DNA of 64,000 nt from Pedobacter zeaxanthinifaciens (GCF_003313335.1 NZ_QMHP01000005.1:248001-312000); one strand, 5' to 3'; counted from the stretch's first letter, positions 26,435 to 35,889 are shown. Made by a program: numbers and translations. Notes: generated by a model from the letters alone, not told the origin.

Positions 26435-27646
26435 TTACTTTAATTCAAGCAATCTTTCCAAATGATGATAGTCGATGCCAAAATACGCCTTCGTTTCTTT
26501 TATTTTCTGTAAGATAGTGTTTTGCTCTTCGCTCAGCACATCCAACTTTTCGCTTTTCACTTTTAACTTTTTACTTTTTATTCCTACCACCATTACATTC
26601 TTAGGCGTATGCACATCAGAAACAAATTCAAAAACTTTCGTTTTGTAACCGAAATACTCCAAAATTAATGCCCGTAGGCCATCAGTTACCATTTCAGCCT
26701 GACGTTCCAAAAATATACCGTGTTTAGTAAGGAAAGAAAGCTCATTTTTAGCTTTCCCTTGTTCAATTTCCCTGCGTACCTGCTTATGGCAGCAAGGCGC
26801 CACTACAATTAATTCAGCATTAGCTTTTATTCCTTTATATATTGCATCGTCTGTTGCCGTATCGCAAGCGTGTAAAGCAATCAATAAATCAATATTTTGG
26901 TGCTCGTAGCTATCAATAGTACCTTCCACAAAAGAAAGCTGATCGAATTTCGCCTTTTGGGCTATTGCGTTACATAACTCCACCATGTCTTTTCTAAACT
27001 CCACCCCTACCACATTTGCCTTTTGGCCAATTTGCTGTAAATAATCGTACAGTGCAAAAGTAAGGTAACCCTTTCCCGAGCCCATGTCAACAACATCACA
27101 AATACTTTTTGATGGCAGTTCTTTAATTAGCGAACTTAAGATTTCCACATACTGGTTAATCTGACGGTACTTATCCTGCGCATGCTTTAATACTGTTCCT
27201 TCACCATCCGTCACTCCCAGTGCGCTTAAATAAAAATTATCAACCGCTGCAATTAGTCTCTTCTTCTCCTTATCATGCGTCTTTACCACCATTTTAACAT
27301 CCTTCAATTGATTGCTTCGCAATTTAACCACACCTTTCTGATTGCGCTCTAAAATAAGCTCTTCTGTTGTAGTGAATAACGTAGCAACATTAAATCCATC
27401 TAACAAATAGTTGTTAATGGATTTCAAGGCTTCTTCAAATGAGAAATTTTTAAAGATATCTTTTGTCTGATATCTAAACGTAAAGGCAAACATGGCCTGC
27501 CTCTTAATCACCACAGGTTTTACAAAAATTTGCTTTAATTGCTGCTCTTCACCTTTGTAATTACCCAATGATAGCTTTACGAAAACCTCTTGCTGCATGG
27601 CCTCTCGCAAGTGATTAATAAACTTAGTGATTTGATTTATTTCCAT
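26435..27646 (-). CDS. SAM-dependent methyltransferase (Methyltransf_32-like)
   Basis: 403 residues. The methyltransferase domain (about 185-330) has the SAM loop VVDMGSGKGYLTFALYDYL, LLIALHACDTATDDAI and VAPCCHKQVRREI. The N-terminal 180 residues are of unknown fold. The APCCHKQ motif is shared with GSTCD-type and related putative RNA or protein methyltransferases; the target is unknown. Near the C-terminus, residues about 356-370 (SKKLKVKSEKLDVLS) are encoded by a wordy repeat (26543-26580) that appears to have entered the gene in frame. A -7 box (TAACTTTG, 27656-27663) lies only 9 bp before the start. Confidence 0.85.
   Translation of the reverse strand: MEINQITKFINHLREAMQQEVFVKLSLGNYKGEEQQLKQIFVKPVVIKRQAMFAFTFRYQTKDIFKNFSFEEALKSINNYLLDGFNVATLFTTTEELILERNQKGVVKLRSNQLKDVKMVVKTHDKEKKRLIAAVDNFYLSALGVTDGEGTVLKHAQDKYRQINQYVEILSSLIKELPSKSICDVVDMGSGKGYLTFALYDYLQQIGQKANVVGVEFRKDMVELCNAIAQKAKFDQLSFVEGTIDSYEHQNIDLLIALHACDTATDDAIYKGIKANAELIVVAPCCHKQVRREIEQGKAKNELSFLTKHGIFLERQAEMVTDGLRALILEYFGYKTKVFEFVSDVHTPKNVMVVGIKSKKLKVKSEKLDVLSEEQNTILQKIKETKAYFGIDYHHLERLLELK
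26543..26580. repeat. Low-complexity word repeat inside the methyltransferase gene
   Basis: On the plus strand the words CTTTTCGCTTTTCACTTTTA and ACTTTTTACTTTTTA repeat with small changes. On the coding strand this makes KKLKVKSEKLDV. It resembles the intergenic wordy spacers elsewhere in the window but is inside a coding frame. Confidence 0.6.
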
Positions 27647-27655
27647 ATCGATTTA

Positions 27656-27663
27656 CAAAGTTA
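27656..27663 (-). promoter_or_regulatory. -7 box of the methyltransferase gene
   Basis: The minus strand reads TAACTTTG, 9 bp before the ATG at 27646. It is back to back with the pepE -7 box at 27717; both lie in an 82-bp divergent region, and both predicted leaders are near zero. Confidence 0.6.
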
Positions 27664-27716
27664 CTGCTCTATTTTCAATAATGGCGAAAGCTTGCCTTAT
27701 TATTCAATATGCTACC

Positions 27717-27724
27717 TATCTTTG
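27717..27724 (+). promoter_or_regulatory. -7 box of pepE (leaderless)
   Basis: TATCTTTG ends 4 bp before the ATG at 27729. A TTG lies 22 bp upstream as a weak -33. The transcript would start at or within a base or two of the start codon. Confidence 0.65.
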
Positions 27725-27728
27725 ATAG

Positions 27729-28424
27729 ATGAACATTATACTTGCCTCTACTTCCACTTTATTTGGAGGAACATATTTAGACTATCTTAAATCAGAAATT
27801 ATTTCCCTTTTCCAGGGAAAAACCGAGATCATATTTATTCCATTTGCACGTCCGGGCGGATTATCACACGACGAATACACCGCAAAAGCCAGTTCTTTTT
27901 TTGAGCAGCTCAACATAAAGGTCAAAGGTCTTCATGAGTTTGAAGACAAAGCTGCCGCTATTACTAACGCACAAGGATTCTTTACCGGTGGAGGCAATAC
28001 TTTTCTGTTAGTTAAAACGCTACATGAGCAGGGCTTAATGGATGCGCTTAAAAATGCTGTGAGTAAAGGAACGCCCTATCTTGGATGTAGCGCAGGGAGC
28101 AACATTGGCGGTATGAACATGAAAACCACTAATGACATGCCGATTGTTTACCCGCAAAGCTTCGACTGTATGGGACTAGTGCCATTTAACATTAACCCAC
28201 ATTATCTGGATCCACAACCAGAGCTAAAACATAACGGAGAAACAAGGGAAACCAGAATACTCGAATTTCTAACGCAAAATAACGTTAAGGTAGTAGGTTT
28301 AAGAGAAGGTAACTGGATTAGAAGAATTGGCGATAAAATCACTGTAGAAGGCACGCAACTTACCAGAATATTTGAGCAAGGTAAAGCACCCTATGAAATA
28401 GAGCCTAGCAGTAGCCTTTCATAA
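27729..28424 (+). CDS. pepE: Peptidase E (alpha-aspartyl dipeptidase, S51)
   Basis: 231 residues, the usual length. It hydrolyses dipeptides with N-terminal aspartate. The nucleophile S121 lies in LGCSAGSNIGG; D136 and H158 (NPHYLD) complete the Ser-Asp-His triad seen in Salmonella PepE. GFFTGGGNTF is the family glycine loop. No signal peptide is present, so it is cytoplasmic. Confidence 0.95.
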   Translation: MNIILASTSTLFGGTYLDYLKSEIISLFQGKTEIIFIPFARPGGLSHDEYTAKASSFFEQLNIKVKGLHEFEDKAAAITNAQGFFTGGGNTFLLVKTLHEQGLMDALKNAVSKGTPYLGCSAGSNIGGMNMKTTNDMPIVYPQSFDCMGLVPFNINPHYLDPQPELKHNGETRETRILEFLTQNNVKVVGLREGNWIRRIGDKITVEGTQLTRIFEQGKAPYEIEPSSSLS

Positions 28425-28470
28425 AAGGTTTCACTACCATTTAAAAATTGCAGAAAGAGCAATTGTATCT

Positions 28471-29268
28471 TTATTTTGCTAATTTTTGATAGAATTTTGA
28501 TTTCTTCTTAACTGGAACTTGAAGTTCTGCAGCTGTTTGAGGCGTCACTATTAAGTTAAAATCAAAGCTCAGTTGTTCATTTTTCTTTAATGTGATTTGA
28601 TCAGCGTGAACATCTAGCAACATGGAACCGCCTTTAACATTAATCTGCATTGCACCGCCAATAGGCAACAAAGTAGTGGAATTACTAAGACTAAAATATA
28701 AACCCAAAGAATCGTTACCAATCCAAACATTAGGCTTAACCTTTTTCCAATTACTACGTTGCCAGCGTACAGTATCCGGCCTTAAACCTCCTTTTTCGCC
28801 TAGTCCGCTTAGATATTTACTTGCTGATTTCTCAAAAGGGATGTGAAAATTCATATTAGTTAGCAAAAGATCTTTAATTGCCGATATCTTAATGTGATAG
28901 CTCAGCACCCCCTTAGATAGCATTTTACCTTGAACAGTCATTTTCAAATTGGCAGAAGTACTATTTGCATTCCATACAATTGAGTCTGCGTTTTGGGCAG
29001 TAATTTCAAAACCGGCACCGTTCATCTTCTCCTGAGCCTTTGCACTGGTATAAAAGTGAAAATGCATCGGTTCAAATAAAAGCTGCTGGGTTTTAATCCC
29101 AGTATTATCATCAACTACATAACACTGCTTAGGCATTCCATCATTGTTAATTTCTAATCTAGTAGCTTTAAATGCTATTACTTGCTGATTTATTTTAAGC
29201 GAGCCATCTTGTGCAAAAACCGCAAGACTACCCAGCAGGAAGCACAACAATAAGATTTTTTTACGCAT
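28471..29268 (-). CDS. Secreted beta-sandwich protein (GH123/DUF6067 N-domain-like)
   Basis: 265 residues from the internal Met at 29268 (the frame begins 21 codons earlier), giving the signal peptide MRKKILLLCFLLGSLAVFAQ. The region YLSGLGEKGGLRPDTVRWQR and the phrase NVWIGNDSLGLYF match my memory of the N-terminal sandwich of GH123/DUF6067 glycosidase-like proteins (the YMMGLGxKGG...WIG motif). The catalytic domain is absent, so it may be a binding or truncated relative. Function uncertain. Confidence 0.7.
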   Translation of the reverse strand: MRKKILLLCFLLGSLAVFAQDGSLKINQQVIAFKATRLEINNDGMPKQCYVVDDNTGIKTQQLLFEPMHFHFYTSAKAQEKMNGAGFEITAQNADSIVWNANSTSANLKMTVQGKMLSKGVLSYHIKISAIKDLLLTNMNFHIPFEKSASKYLSGLGEKGGLRPDTVRWQRSNWKKVKPNVWIGNDSLGLYFSLSNSTTLLPIGGAMQINVKGGSMLLDVHADQITLKKNEQLSFDFNLIVTPQTAAELQVPVKKKSKFYQKLAK

Positions 29269-29393
29269 TTTCAAATTAAATACTTTGATGTTGAACAGCA
29301 GAAACTTATAAACTTCACACAAGATAAGCACAAACTAGCACTTACAATAAGTAAAGCGAAATTAATTATAAATCACAGCGGTTAAAATCAGGC

Positions 29394-29427
29394 ACAAAAA
29401 AACCCTTTAGGAAAAACCTAAAGGGTT
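29394..29427 (-). terminator. Terminator of the ribosomal superoperon after rplQ
   Basis: AACCCTTTAGG and CCTAAAGGGTT form a perfect 11-bp stem with a 5-base loop, followed by seven T on the minus strand. It starts 24 bp past the rplQ stop and ends the S10-spc-alpha cluster. Confidence 0.94.
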
Positions 29428-29451
29428 AAGCATAACAATAAGTTAGTTAGA

Positions 29452-30021
29452 TTACGCTTTTTGCTCTTCAGCATCGTCAGCAGCTGGTGCTTCAGGAGCA
29501 GTTTCTTCAGCAGCTGGTGCCTCTTCAACTTCTTCTTTAGCCTCAACAGCTGGAGCAGCTTCTTTCACCTCAGCAGCAGGAGCATCAGCTTTCTTAGTAG
29601 CTTTGCTTCTACCTCTACGAGTAGTTTTCTTTTCAGCTGCCGCTGCATCTTTTCCGTATACTTCGTTGTAATCTACCAATTCAATTAACGCCATTTCTGC
29701 GTTATCACCTAAACGGTTGTTTAATTTGATAATACGAGTATAACCACCTGGACGGTTAGCAACTTTTGCTGCTACATCACGGAATAACTCAGTTACTACC
29801 TCTTTGTTCTGTAAGTAAGCAAATACTGTACGACGTGAGTGAGTAGTATCGTTTTTAGATTTAGTGATGATTGGCTCTACATAAACTCTTAAAGCTTTAG
29901 CTTTAGCTAATGTAGTAGTGATTCTCTTGTGAGTGATCAAAGAAGAAGCCATATTTGCCAACATCGCTTTTCTGTGCGAAGTAGTTCTTCCTAAGTGGTT
30001 GTGTTTTTTACCGTGTCTCAT
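29452..30021 (-). CDS. rplQ: 50S ribosomal protein L17 with acidic/Ala-rich tail
   Basis: 189 residues against about 127 in E. coli. The conserved body begins [20 protein letters not shown] and runs to about 120. The last 65 residues are a low-complexity Ala/Glu/Lys tail (for example [20 protein letters not shown]). L17 lies near the peptide exit tunnel. It is the last gene of the superoperon. The tail is a lineage-specific extension, not a fusion that I recognise. Confidence 0.97.
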   Translation of the reverse strand: MRHGKKHNHLGRTTSHRKAMLANMASSLITHKRITTTLAKAKALRVYVEPIITKSKNDTTHSRRTVFAYLQNKEVVTELFRDVAAKVANRPGGYTRIIKLNNRLGDNAEMALIELVDYNEVYGKDAAAAEKKTTRRGRSKATKKADAPAAEVKEAAPAVEAKEEVEEAPAAEETAPEAPAADDAEEQKA

Positions 30022-30098
30022 TTTTTTGTTTATAAAGTGTGTACCGTCTCGTTGAACTTAATCTGAGGGAATTACACACAGTGAATTAATTTAATTCT

Positions 30099-30156
30099 AA
30101 AAGTTATACGTTATAAGTAATACGTAGTACGTAAAACCTACAACCTAAAACTTATA
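30099..30156. repeat. Low-complexity word repeat between rpoA and rplQ
   Basis: Words like AGTTATACGTTATAAGTAAT and ACGTAGTACGTAAAACCTAC recur between rpoA and rplQ. It has no reading frame. The rest of the 135-bp gap shows nothing further. Confidence 0.5.
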
Positions 30157-31149
30157 TTATTCTTCGTCTAACTTAAATTTAGAAAGGTTCATTCCAAACG
30201 ATAATTGTTTAGATTTTACCAATTCTTGGATCTCAGTTAAAGATTTTTTACCGAAGTTCCTGAATTTCAACATATCAGCTACATCGTAAGAAACCAAATC
30301 AGCTAAAGTACGGATATCAGCTGCTTTTAAGCAGTTCAATGCACGTACTGATAAATCTAAATCCACTAATTCCGTTTTAAGGATTTTACGCATGTGTAAA
30401 ATTTCCTCATCAACTTCCTTAGTTTCTTCTTTAGCTTGTGATTCCAATACTAAGTTCTCATCAGAGAATAGCATAAAGTGTTGGATCAAAATTTTAGCTG
30501 CTTCTTTCAAAGCTTCTTCCGGATGGATAGATCCATCGGTTGAAATATCTAAAATTAACTTCTCGTAATCTGTTTTTTGCTCTACACGATAGTTTTCAAT
30601 CGTGTACTTTACGTTTTTCATTGGAGTAAAAATCGAATCGATTGCAATCACTCCAACTACGCTATCAGAAACTTTATTCTCTTCTGCAGGAACATAACCA
30701 CGTCCTTTGTTTACAGTTAATTCAACTTCCAAAGTAACTGATTTCTCCATATTGCAGATTACCAATTCTGGGTTCAACACCTCAAAATTGTTTGAGAATT
30801 TAGTAATATCTCCTGCTAAAAACTGCTCCTGACCATTTACGATGATAAAGATTTTCTCCGAATCGCCAGATTCACCTGTTTTTTTGAAACGAACTTGTTT
30901 CAAGTTAAGGATGATTTCCGTTAAATCTTCAACTACACCTTTGATAGTAGAAAACTCATGAGAAACGCCTGAAAAACGAATGCTTGTAATAGCATAGCCT
31001 TCTAATGAAGAAAGTAAAATTCTTCTTAGGGCATTACCAATGGTTACTCCGAAACCGGGCTCTAAAGGACGAAATTCAAATTGACCATCGAAATCAGTTG
31101 ATTTCTGCATGATTACCTTATCTGGTTTCTGAAATGCTAAAATTGCCAT
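30157..31149 (-). CDS. rpoA: DNA-directed RNA polymerase subunit alpha
   Basis: 330 residues, normal length. The N-terminal dimerisation domain has [20 protein letters not shown] and LSSLEGYAI; the C-terminal domain (about 250-320) has [20 protein letters not shown]. It assembles the core polymerase. A terminator-like hairpin lies between rpsD and rpoA, so expression may be lowered relative to the upstream genes. Confidence 0.98.
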   Translation of the reverse strand: MAILAFQKPDKVIMQKSTDFDGQFEFRPLEPGFGVTIGNALRRILLSSLEGYAITSIRFSGVSHEFSTIKGVVEDLTEIILNLKQVRFKKTGESGDSEKIFIIVNGQEQFLAGDITKFSNNFEVLNPELVICNMEKSVTLEVELTVNKGRGYVPAEENKVSDSVVGVIAIDSIFTPMKNVKYTIENYRVEQKTDYEKLILDISTDGSIHPEEALKEAAKILIQHFMLFSDENLVLESQAKEETKEVDEEILHMRKILKTELVDLDLSVRALNCLKAADIRTLADLVSYDVADMLKFRNFGKKSLTEIQELVKSKQLSFGMNLSKFKLDEE

Positions 31150-31190
31150 TTATTAATGTTTTTAGATCGTTTATTAATGTTTTGTAATGT

Positions 31191-31219
31191 AAAAAAGTTA
31201 AAGCCACAAGGGCTTTAAC
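31191..31219 (-). terminator. Terminator-like hairpin between rpsD and rpoA
   Basis: GTTAAAGCC and GGCTTTAAC form a perfect 9-bp stem with a 5-base loop, followed on the minus strand by six T. It lies 8 bp after the rpsD stop codon, inside a cluster otherwise read as one unit. It may be a partial terminator that adjusts the ratio of polymerase to ribosomal proteins. Confidence 0.7.
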
Positions 31220-31227
31220 AATTATGA

Positions 31228-31836
31228 TTACTTAGAGTACAACTCTACTATAAGGTTTTCCTTAATGTTTTCAGGAATCTCATCGCGGTTAGGGTATGAT
31301 AAGAACTTACCTGATAATTCTTTAGCGTTCCAATCTAACCAAGAATGTTTGTTGATTGCTCTTCCTGCTACTGAATTAGTGATCGCTTCTAAAGATTTTG
31401 ATTTCTCTCTTACCGCGATAACATCGCCAGCTTTCAACTGATATGATGGAATATTTACTACTTCACCATTAACAGTTACGTGCTTGTGGCTAACTAACTG
31501 ACGAGCACCTGAACGGCTAGGAGCAATACCTAATCTGTAAACAGTGTTATCTAAACGAGCTTCTAATAATTGCAATAAGTTATCACCAGTGATACCTTGA
31601 CGAGAAGATGCTTTAGTAAATAAGTTACGGAATTGTTTTTCCAATACACCGTAAGTATATTTTACTTTTTGTTTCTCTTGCAACTGTACTGCGTACTCAG
31701 ATTGCTTTCCTCTTCTTTTAGAAGCACCGTGTTGCCCTGGAGGATAGTTTTTTCTTTCTAATGCTTTATCAGGGCCGAAAATTGGCTCTCTGAATTTACG
31801 GGCGATTTTGGACTTTGGTCCGGTATATCTTGCCAT
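31228..31836 (-). CDS. rpsD: 30S ribosomal protein S4
   Basis: 202 residues with the S4 body [20 protein letters not shown] and the S4 RNA-binding fold ([33 protein letters not shown]). It starts 30S assembly and in other bacteria represses its own operon. A small hairpin (31857-31878) lies just upstream of its start and is a candidate binding site. Confidence 0.98.
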   Translation of the reverse strand: MARYTGPKSKIARKFREPIFGPDKALERKNYPPGQHGASKRRGKQSEYAVQLQEKQKVKYTYGVLEKQFRNLFTKASSRQGITGDNLLQLLEARLDNTVYRLGIAPSRSGARQLVSHKHVTVNGEVVNIPSYQLKAGDVIAVREKSKSLEAITNSVAGRAINKHSWLDWNAKELSGKFLSYPNRDEIPENIKENLIVELYSK

Positions 31837-31856
31837 TTTGTTGTGATTTTAAAGTA

Positions 31857-31878
31857 TCAGCCCGACCGCATCGGGTGA
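31857..31878 (-). promoter_or_regulatory. Hairpin between rpsK and rpsD
   Basis: The RNA reads TCACCCGA, loop TGCGG, then TCGGGCTGA: an 8-bp stem with one bulged C. It lies 20-40 nt before the rpsD start codon. There is no T-run, so it is not a terminator. It may be an S4 autoregulatory site. Confidence 0.5.
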
Positions 31879-31902
31879 CTCTTAGCTTTAAAAATTAATT
31901 GA

Positions 31903-32292
31903 TTAAACTCTTCTTTTCTTTGGAGGACGACATCCGTTGTGAGGAAGTGGAGTAATATCTTTAATAGATGTTACTTCTAATCCTGCTACCTGCAAAGTTC
32001 TGATAGCCGACTCACGACCTGAACCAGGACCTTTAACGAAAACCTCTACTTTACGCAAACCTAAATCGTAAGCTACTTTACCGCAATCAGAAGCAGCTTG
32101 TCCGGCAGCATAAGGAGTGTTCTTTTTAGAACCTTTGAAACCCATTTTACCTGCTGAAGACCAAGAAATGGTTTGACCATTGTTGTTTGTTAAAGTAACA
32201 ATGATGTTGTTGAACGTAGCATTGATGTGAGCTTGGCCAACTGGCTCAATCACAACAAGACGTTTTTTGGTAACTTTTTTACTTTTAGCCAT
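31903..32292 (-). CDS. rpsK: 30S ribosomal protein S11
   Basis: 129 residues, the same as E. coli. It has [20 protein letters not shown] and the C-terminal signature [18 protein letters not shown]. It sits in the platform near the mRNA exit. It comes after rpsM with a 137-bp gap and before rpsD. Confidence 0.98.
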   Translation of the reverse strand: MAKSKKVTKKRLVVIEPVGQAHINATFNNIIVTLTNNNGQTISWSSAGKMGFKGSKKNTPYAAGQAASDCGKVAYDLGLRKVEVFVKGPGSGRESAIRTLQVAGLEVTSIKDITPLPHNGCRPPKKRRV

Positions 32293-32429
32293 TTTTTCTT
32301 TTAGATTTTAGATATGAGAATTGAGAAAAAATTTCTCGGCACCCATATCTTCATTTTCTTTGATGTATTCCAGATTAGAGTAATACTTTAAAGACTATGC
32401 CTGCAAAGCATCACTCAACCTATCAATTA

Positions 32430-32807
32430 TTATTTAGATGCTTTTTTCTTGTTAGCAACTGTTTTTCTCTTTCCTTTACGAGTACGAGAGTTGTTTTTAG
32501 TGCGCTGACCACGAACTGGTAAACCTTTTCTGTGACGAAGACCTCTGTAGCAACCGATATCCATTAAACGTTTGATGTTTAATTGAACCTCAGAACGCAA
32601 AGCGCCTTCCACTTTAATTTGATCGTTAATGATACCACGAATTGCAGACAATTCGTCATCTGACCAATCTTGTACTTTTTTGTTGAAATCGATACCTGCT
32701 TGAGTTAAAATCTCTTGAGCAGTTGATTTACCTATACCATAGATATAAGTTAATCCAATTTCACCTCTTTTGTTTCTCGGTAAATCAACACCTGAAATCC
32801 TTGCCAT
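32430..32807 (-). CDS. rpsM: 30S ribosomal protein S13
   Basis: 125 residues. Core motifs are [39 protein letters not shown] and a basic tail [14 protein letters not shown]. It contacts P-site tRNA and the 50S subunit. A 43-nt structured hairpin lies between rpmJ and its start. Confidence 0.98.
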   Translation of the reverse strand: MARISGVDLPRNKRGEIGLTYIYGIGKSTAQEILTQAGIDFNKKVQDWSDDELSAIRGIINDQIKVEGALRSEVQLNIKRLMDIGCYRGLRHRKGLPVRGQRTKNNSRTRKGKRKTVANKKKASK

Positions 32808-32830
32808 ATTTGTATTTTTACTTTTTTAAT

Positions 32831-32873
32831 GAACGACCGAACGGCGGGCCACCGTTGTACGGAAAACTCGTTC
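32831..32873 (-). promoter_or_regulatory. Structured RNA element between rpmJ and rpsM
   Basis: On the RNA strand the 3' side CCGTT-CGG-TCGTTC is a continuous 14-nt run that pairs with AACGG, CCG and GAACGA on the 5' side. The 5' side has bulges of GTTTT and TAC; the loop is TGGCCCG. It starts 11 nt after the rpmJ stop and ends 23 nt before the rpsM ATG. There is no T-run. It is a candidate ribosomal-protein leader for the alpha operon. Confidence 0.65.
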
Positions 32874-32884
32874 CAATTTTTTAA

Positions 32885-33001
32885 TTATCCCTGACGTTGC
32901 TTGTATTTCGGATTTTTCTTGTTGATGATGTAAAGCTTTCCTTTACGGCGAATAATCTTGCAATCAGCGCTACGTTTTTTAATTGATGACCTAACTTTCA
33001 T
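32885..33001 (-). CDS. rpmJ: 50S ribosomal protein L36
   Basis: 38 residues, found by translating the gap: [20 protein letters not shown], then a basic end NPKYKQRQG. It keeps only one (C14) of the usual three Cys and one His zinc ligands, so it is the zinc-independent form. It lies between infA and rpsM, as in many bacteria. Confidence 0.95.
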   Translation of the reverse strand: MKVRSSIKKRSADCKIIRRKGKLYIINKKNPKYKQRQG

Positions 33002-33002
33002 T

Positions 33003-33221
33003 TTATTTATATCTATAAGTGATTCTACCTTTTGTTAAATCATAAGGCGACATCTCTAGTTTTACTTTATCACCAGGCAAAATTTTGATGTAGTGCATCC
33101 TCATTTTTCCTGAAATATGTGCAATAATCTCGTGTCCATTTTCAAGTTCTACCCTGAACATCGCATTTGATAATGCCTCTTTAATTACTCCGTCTTGCTC
33201 AATTGAGGCTTGTTTAGCCAT
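33003..33221 (-). CDS. infA: Translation initiation factor IF-1
   Basis: 72 residues, the exact usual length. The OB fold has [20 protein letters not shown] and [20 protein letters not shown]. It binds the ribosomal A site in initiation. It may have its own promoter: a -7 box lies about 45 bp upstream. It ends 1 bp before rpmJ. Confidence 0.98.
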   Translation of the reverse strand: MAKQASIEQDGVIKEALSNAMFRVELENGHEIIAHISGKMRMHYIKILPGDKVKLEMSPYDLTKGRITYRYK

Positions 33222-33265
33222 ATATTATTGATTTTTACTTAATTAGCTGCTATTAAACAGGGTTG

Positions 33266-33273
33266 CAAAATTA
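33266..33273 (-). promoter_or_regulatory. Candidate -7 box of infA
   Basis: The minus strand reads TAATTTTG followed by CAACCC, very like the box and GC-rich following bases at rpsF and rpsH. No TTTG at 19-21 bp was found. It lies in the map-infA gap. Confidence 0.55.
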
Positions 33274-33292
33274 AATATTATTTTTCAAATTT

Positions 33293-34078
33293 TTAACTTT
33301 TTTCTGCTAAAACTTTTTCTATCACTGAAAAAGTGCTTAAAACGTCTGCTTTACCCTTTTTTACAGCAACAGTGTGTTCAAAGTGTGCAGAGGGTTTATT
33401 ATCCTTCGAAGTTACCGTCCATCCATCAGACCAAAATTTAACAGCGGCAGTACCAGCGTTAATCATTGGCTCAATGGCTATTACCATTCCCTCTTCCAAC
33501 TTAATTCCCTTTCCTCGGCTACCGTAGTTTGGAACTTCAGGCTTCTCGTGAAGTTTAACACCAACACCGTGACCAACAAGTTCTCTTACTACTCCGAAGC
33601 CATTAGCCTCAGCATGTGATTGTACGGCATAAGCAATATCACCGATGCGCATACCAACAACCGCTTTGTCAATAGCGAAATTCAAACACTCTTGCGTAAC
33701 CTTGATCAGTTTCTGACGTTCGTCATCTATTTCACCGATAGCAAAAGTATAAGCCGAATCACCAAAGAAATTGTTCTTGATGACACCACAATCCACAGAG
33801 ATCAAGTCGCCATCTTTGATGACATAATCACTAGGAAAACCGTGGACTACCTGTTCGTTGGGAGAAATGCAAAGCGAATATGGGAATCCGCCGTAATTAA
33901 GAAAAGCTGGCACAGCTCCGTTATCTTTGATAAACTCGTATGCCAGCTTGTCTAATGATAATGTCGTAATTCCGGGTTTAATTACCTTAGCCACTTCGGC
34001 CAAAGTTTTTGAAACCAACAATGAACTTTCTCTAATTAACTCAATCTCTTCTTGAGACTTGTAAAATATCTTAGACAT
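33293..34078 (-). CDS. map: Methionine aminopeptidase, type I
   Basis: 261 residues. It removes the N-terminal Met of new proteins. Metal ligands are present: the Asp of SVDCGVIKNNFFGDSAYTF, the His of ELVGHGVGVKLHEKPEVPN, and the Glu of IAIEPMINAG and HFEHTVAV. It sits between secY and infA in the spc operon, a common order. No zinc-finger extension is present. Confidence 0.97.
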   Translation of the reverse strand: MSKIFYKSQEEIELIRESSLLVSKTLAEVAKVIKPGITTLSLDKLAYEFIKDNGAVPAFLNYGGFPYSLCISPNEQVVHGFPSDYVIKDGDLISVDCGVIKNNFFGDSAYTFAIGEIDDERQKLIKVTQECLNFAIDKAVVGMRIGDIAYAVQSHAEANGFGVVRELVGHGVGVKLHEKPEVPNYGSRGKGIKLEEGMVIAIEPMINAGTAAVKFWSDGWTVTSKDNKPSAHFEHTVAVKKGKADVLSTFSVIEKVLAEKS

Positions 34079-34097
34079 GTAATGTTTTAAACGCTAA

Positions 34098-35441
34098 TTA
34101 AAGCGCTGCTCCGCTAGTGCTTGTAACAGCCGATGGGATACCAGAACGACCGGTTACCCTACCTGTTTTCATCAAACCATCATAGTGGCGCATTAACAAA
34201 TAACTTTCTATCTGTTGCAAAGTATCTAATACTACGCCTACCAAAATCAACAATGAAGTACCGCCAAAAAAGTGAGCAAACTCCTGCTGAATTCCAACTT
34301 TTACTGCCAATGAAGGTAAAATCGCAATAGCTGCTAAGAATAACGATCCTGGGAAAGTAATCTTAGAAATTACATCATCAATGAAAGAAGAAGTAGCTAA
34401 ACCTGGCTTAACACCTGGTATAAAACCACCATTTTTCTTCATATCGTCAGACATTTGCGTAGGATTAACCGTAATTGCAGTATAGAAGAAGGTAAACGCA
34501 ATGATTAAAAATGCGAAGGTTAAGCTATAAGTTAATGAAGTAATATCCGAATATTGGTGCAACCAACTGTTTTGCAAGTTAGGAAACAATCCGATTAAGG
34601 CACTTGGCACAAACATTAAAGCTTGAGCGAAGATGATAGGCATTACCCCAGCAGCATTAACTTTTAAAGGGATGTACTGTCTAACGCCACCTACCTGCTT
34701 GTTACCAACAATACGTTTTGCGTATTGTACAGGCACTTTGCGCACACCTTGAACAATAAGAATGGTGAACATGATAATGGCATATAATGCTACGATCTCC
34801 AATACCAACCTGATCAAACCACCATCGCTACCTGCAAACACCGAGCTGATCTCCTGTGATAAAGCAATAGGCAAACGAGCAATGATACCAACCATGATGA
34901 TTAAAGAAGTACCGTTACCAATACCTTTATCTGTAATTTTTTCACCAAGCCACATTACAAAAAGCGTACCTGCAGTTAAAACTATAGCCGAAACAAAGTA
35001 AAACAAAGTGTGATTGATAATAATCGCGTCCTGAGCTACTTGAGTTTTAACGTAACCAACCGCTTGTACAAGCGTAATAGCTACTGTTAGGTAACGTGTA
35101 TACTGTGTTAACTTTTTACGTCCACTTTCACCTTCTTTTTGCATTTTTTGGAAAGTAGGCACAGCAATACCCAATAACTGCACCACGATAGATGCAGAAA
35201 TATAAGGCATTACACCTAATGCAACGATAGACGCTTTAGAGAAAGCACCACCGGCAAACATATCCAATAAGCCTAAAAGACCAGTTTTTTGCGCATTTGA
35301 TAATTGTGCAGGATCAACTCCTGGCAATACCACTTGGCAAACCAATCTATAGATCACAAGAATCATGAGCGTAAATAAGATACGCCCTTTTAATTCTTCG
35401 ATTTTCCAAATATTACTTAAAGTAGAAAATAGCTTCTTCAT
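34098..35441 (-). CDS. secY: Preprotein translocase subunit SecY
   Basis: 447 residues with about ten membrane helices. SecY motifs include GLLGLLDMFAGGAFSKASIV, GIGNGTSLIIMVGI and QQEFAHFFGGTSLLI. It forms the channel of the Sec translocon. It starts 1 bp after the rplO stop and is followed by map. Confidence 0.98.
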   Translation of the reverse strand: MKKLFSTLSNIWKIEELKGRILFTLMILVIYRLVCQVVLPGVDPAQLSNAQKTGLLGLLDMFAGGAFSKASIVALGVMPYISASIVVQLLGIAVPTFQKMQKEGESGRKKLTQYTRYLTVAITLVQAVGYVKTQVAQDAIIINHTLFYFVSAIVLTAGTLFVMWLGEKITDKGIGNGTSLIIMVGIIARLPIALSQEISSVFAGSDGGLIRLVLEIVALYAIIMFTILIVQGVRKVPVQYAKRIVGNKQVGGVRQYIPLKVNAAGVMPIIFAQALMFVPSALIGLFPNLQNSWLHQYSDITSLTYSLTFAFLIIAFTFFYTAITVNPTQMSDDMKKNGGFIPGVKPGLATSSFIDDVISKITFPGSLFLAAIAILPSLAVKVGIQQEFAHFFGGTSLLILVGVVLDTLQQIESYLLMRHYDGLMKTGRVTGRSGIPSAVTSTSGAAL

Positions 35442-35442
35442 T

Positions 35443-35889
35443 TTATAATTTTACGATTGAGCCTCCAGCAGCCTCGATAGCTTTTTGTGCGCTAGCAGAA
35501 AAAGCGTGAGCTGTTACTTCCAATTTAGCTTTAACTTCGCCACGACCTAAGATTTTCACTAAATCGTTTTTAGAAGCTAAACCATGTTCTTGCAATGTAG
35601 CAAAATTAATGGTGCTTAAGCTAAATTTCTCAGCTAATCCTTGTAATACATCTAGGTTAACGCCAACATACTCGGTACGGTTAATTGGTTTGAAACCAAC
35701 TTTAGGCACACGACGTTGTAAAGGCATTTGACCACCTTCGAAACCTACTTTTGTAGAAGTACCTGAACGAGATCCAGCACCTTTATGACCGCGAGTAGAT
35801 GTACCACCACGACCAGAACCTTGACCACGACCAATTCTTTTACTTGTTTTAACAGAACCTTTTGCAGGTTTTAAATTACTTAAGTTCAT
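35443..35889 (-). CDS. rplO: 50S ribosomal protein L15
   Basis: 148 residues from the Met at 35889 ([20 protein letters not shown]); the frame extends 12 codons upstream, but the shorter start matches the family. It has the glycine-rich [20 protein letters not shown]. It binds 23S rRNA late in assembly. Confidence 0.97.
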   Translation of the reverse strand: MNLSNLKPAKGSVKTSKRIGRGQGSGRGGTSTRGHKGAGSRSGTSTKVGFEGGQMPLQRRVPKVGFKPINRTEYVGVNLDVLQGLAEKFSLSTINFATLQEHGLASKNDLVKILGRGEVKAKLEVTAHAFSASAQKAIEAAGGSIVKL

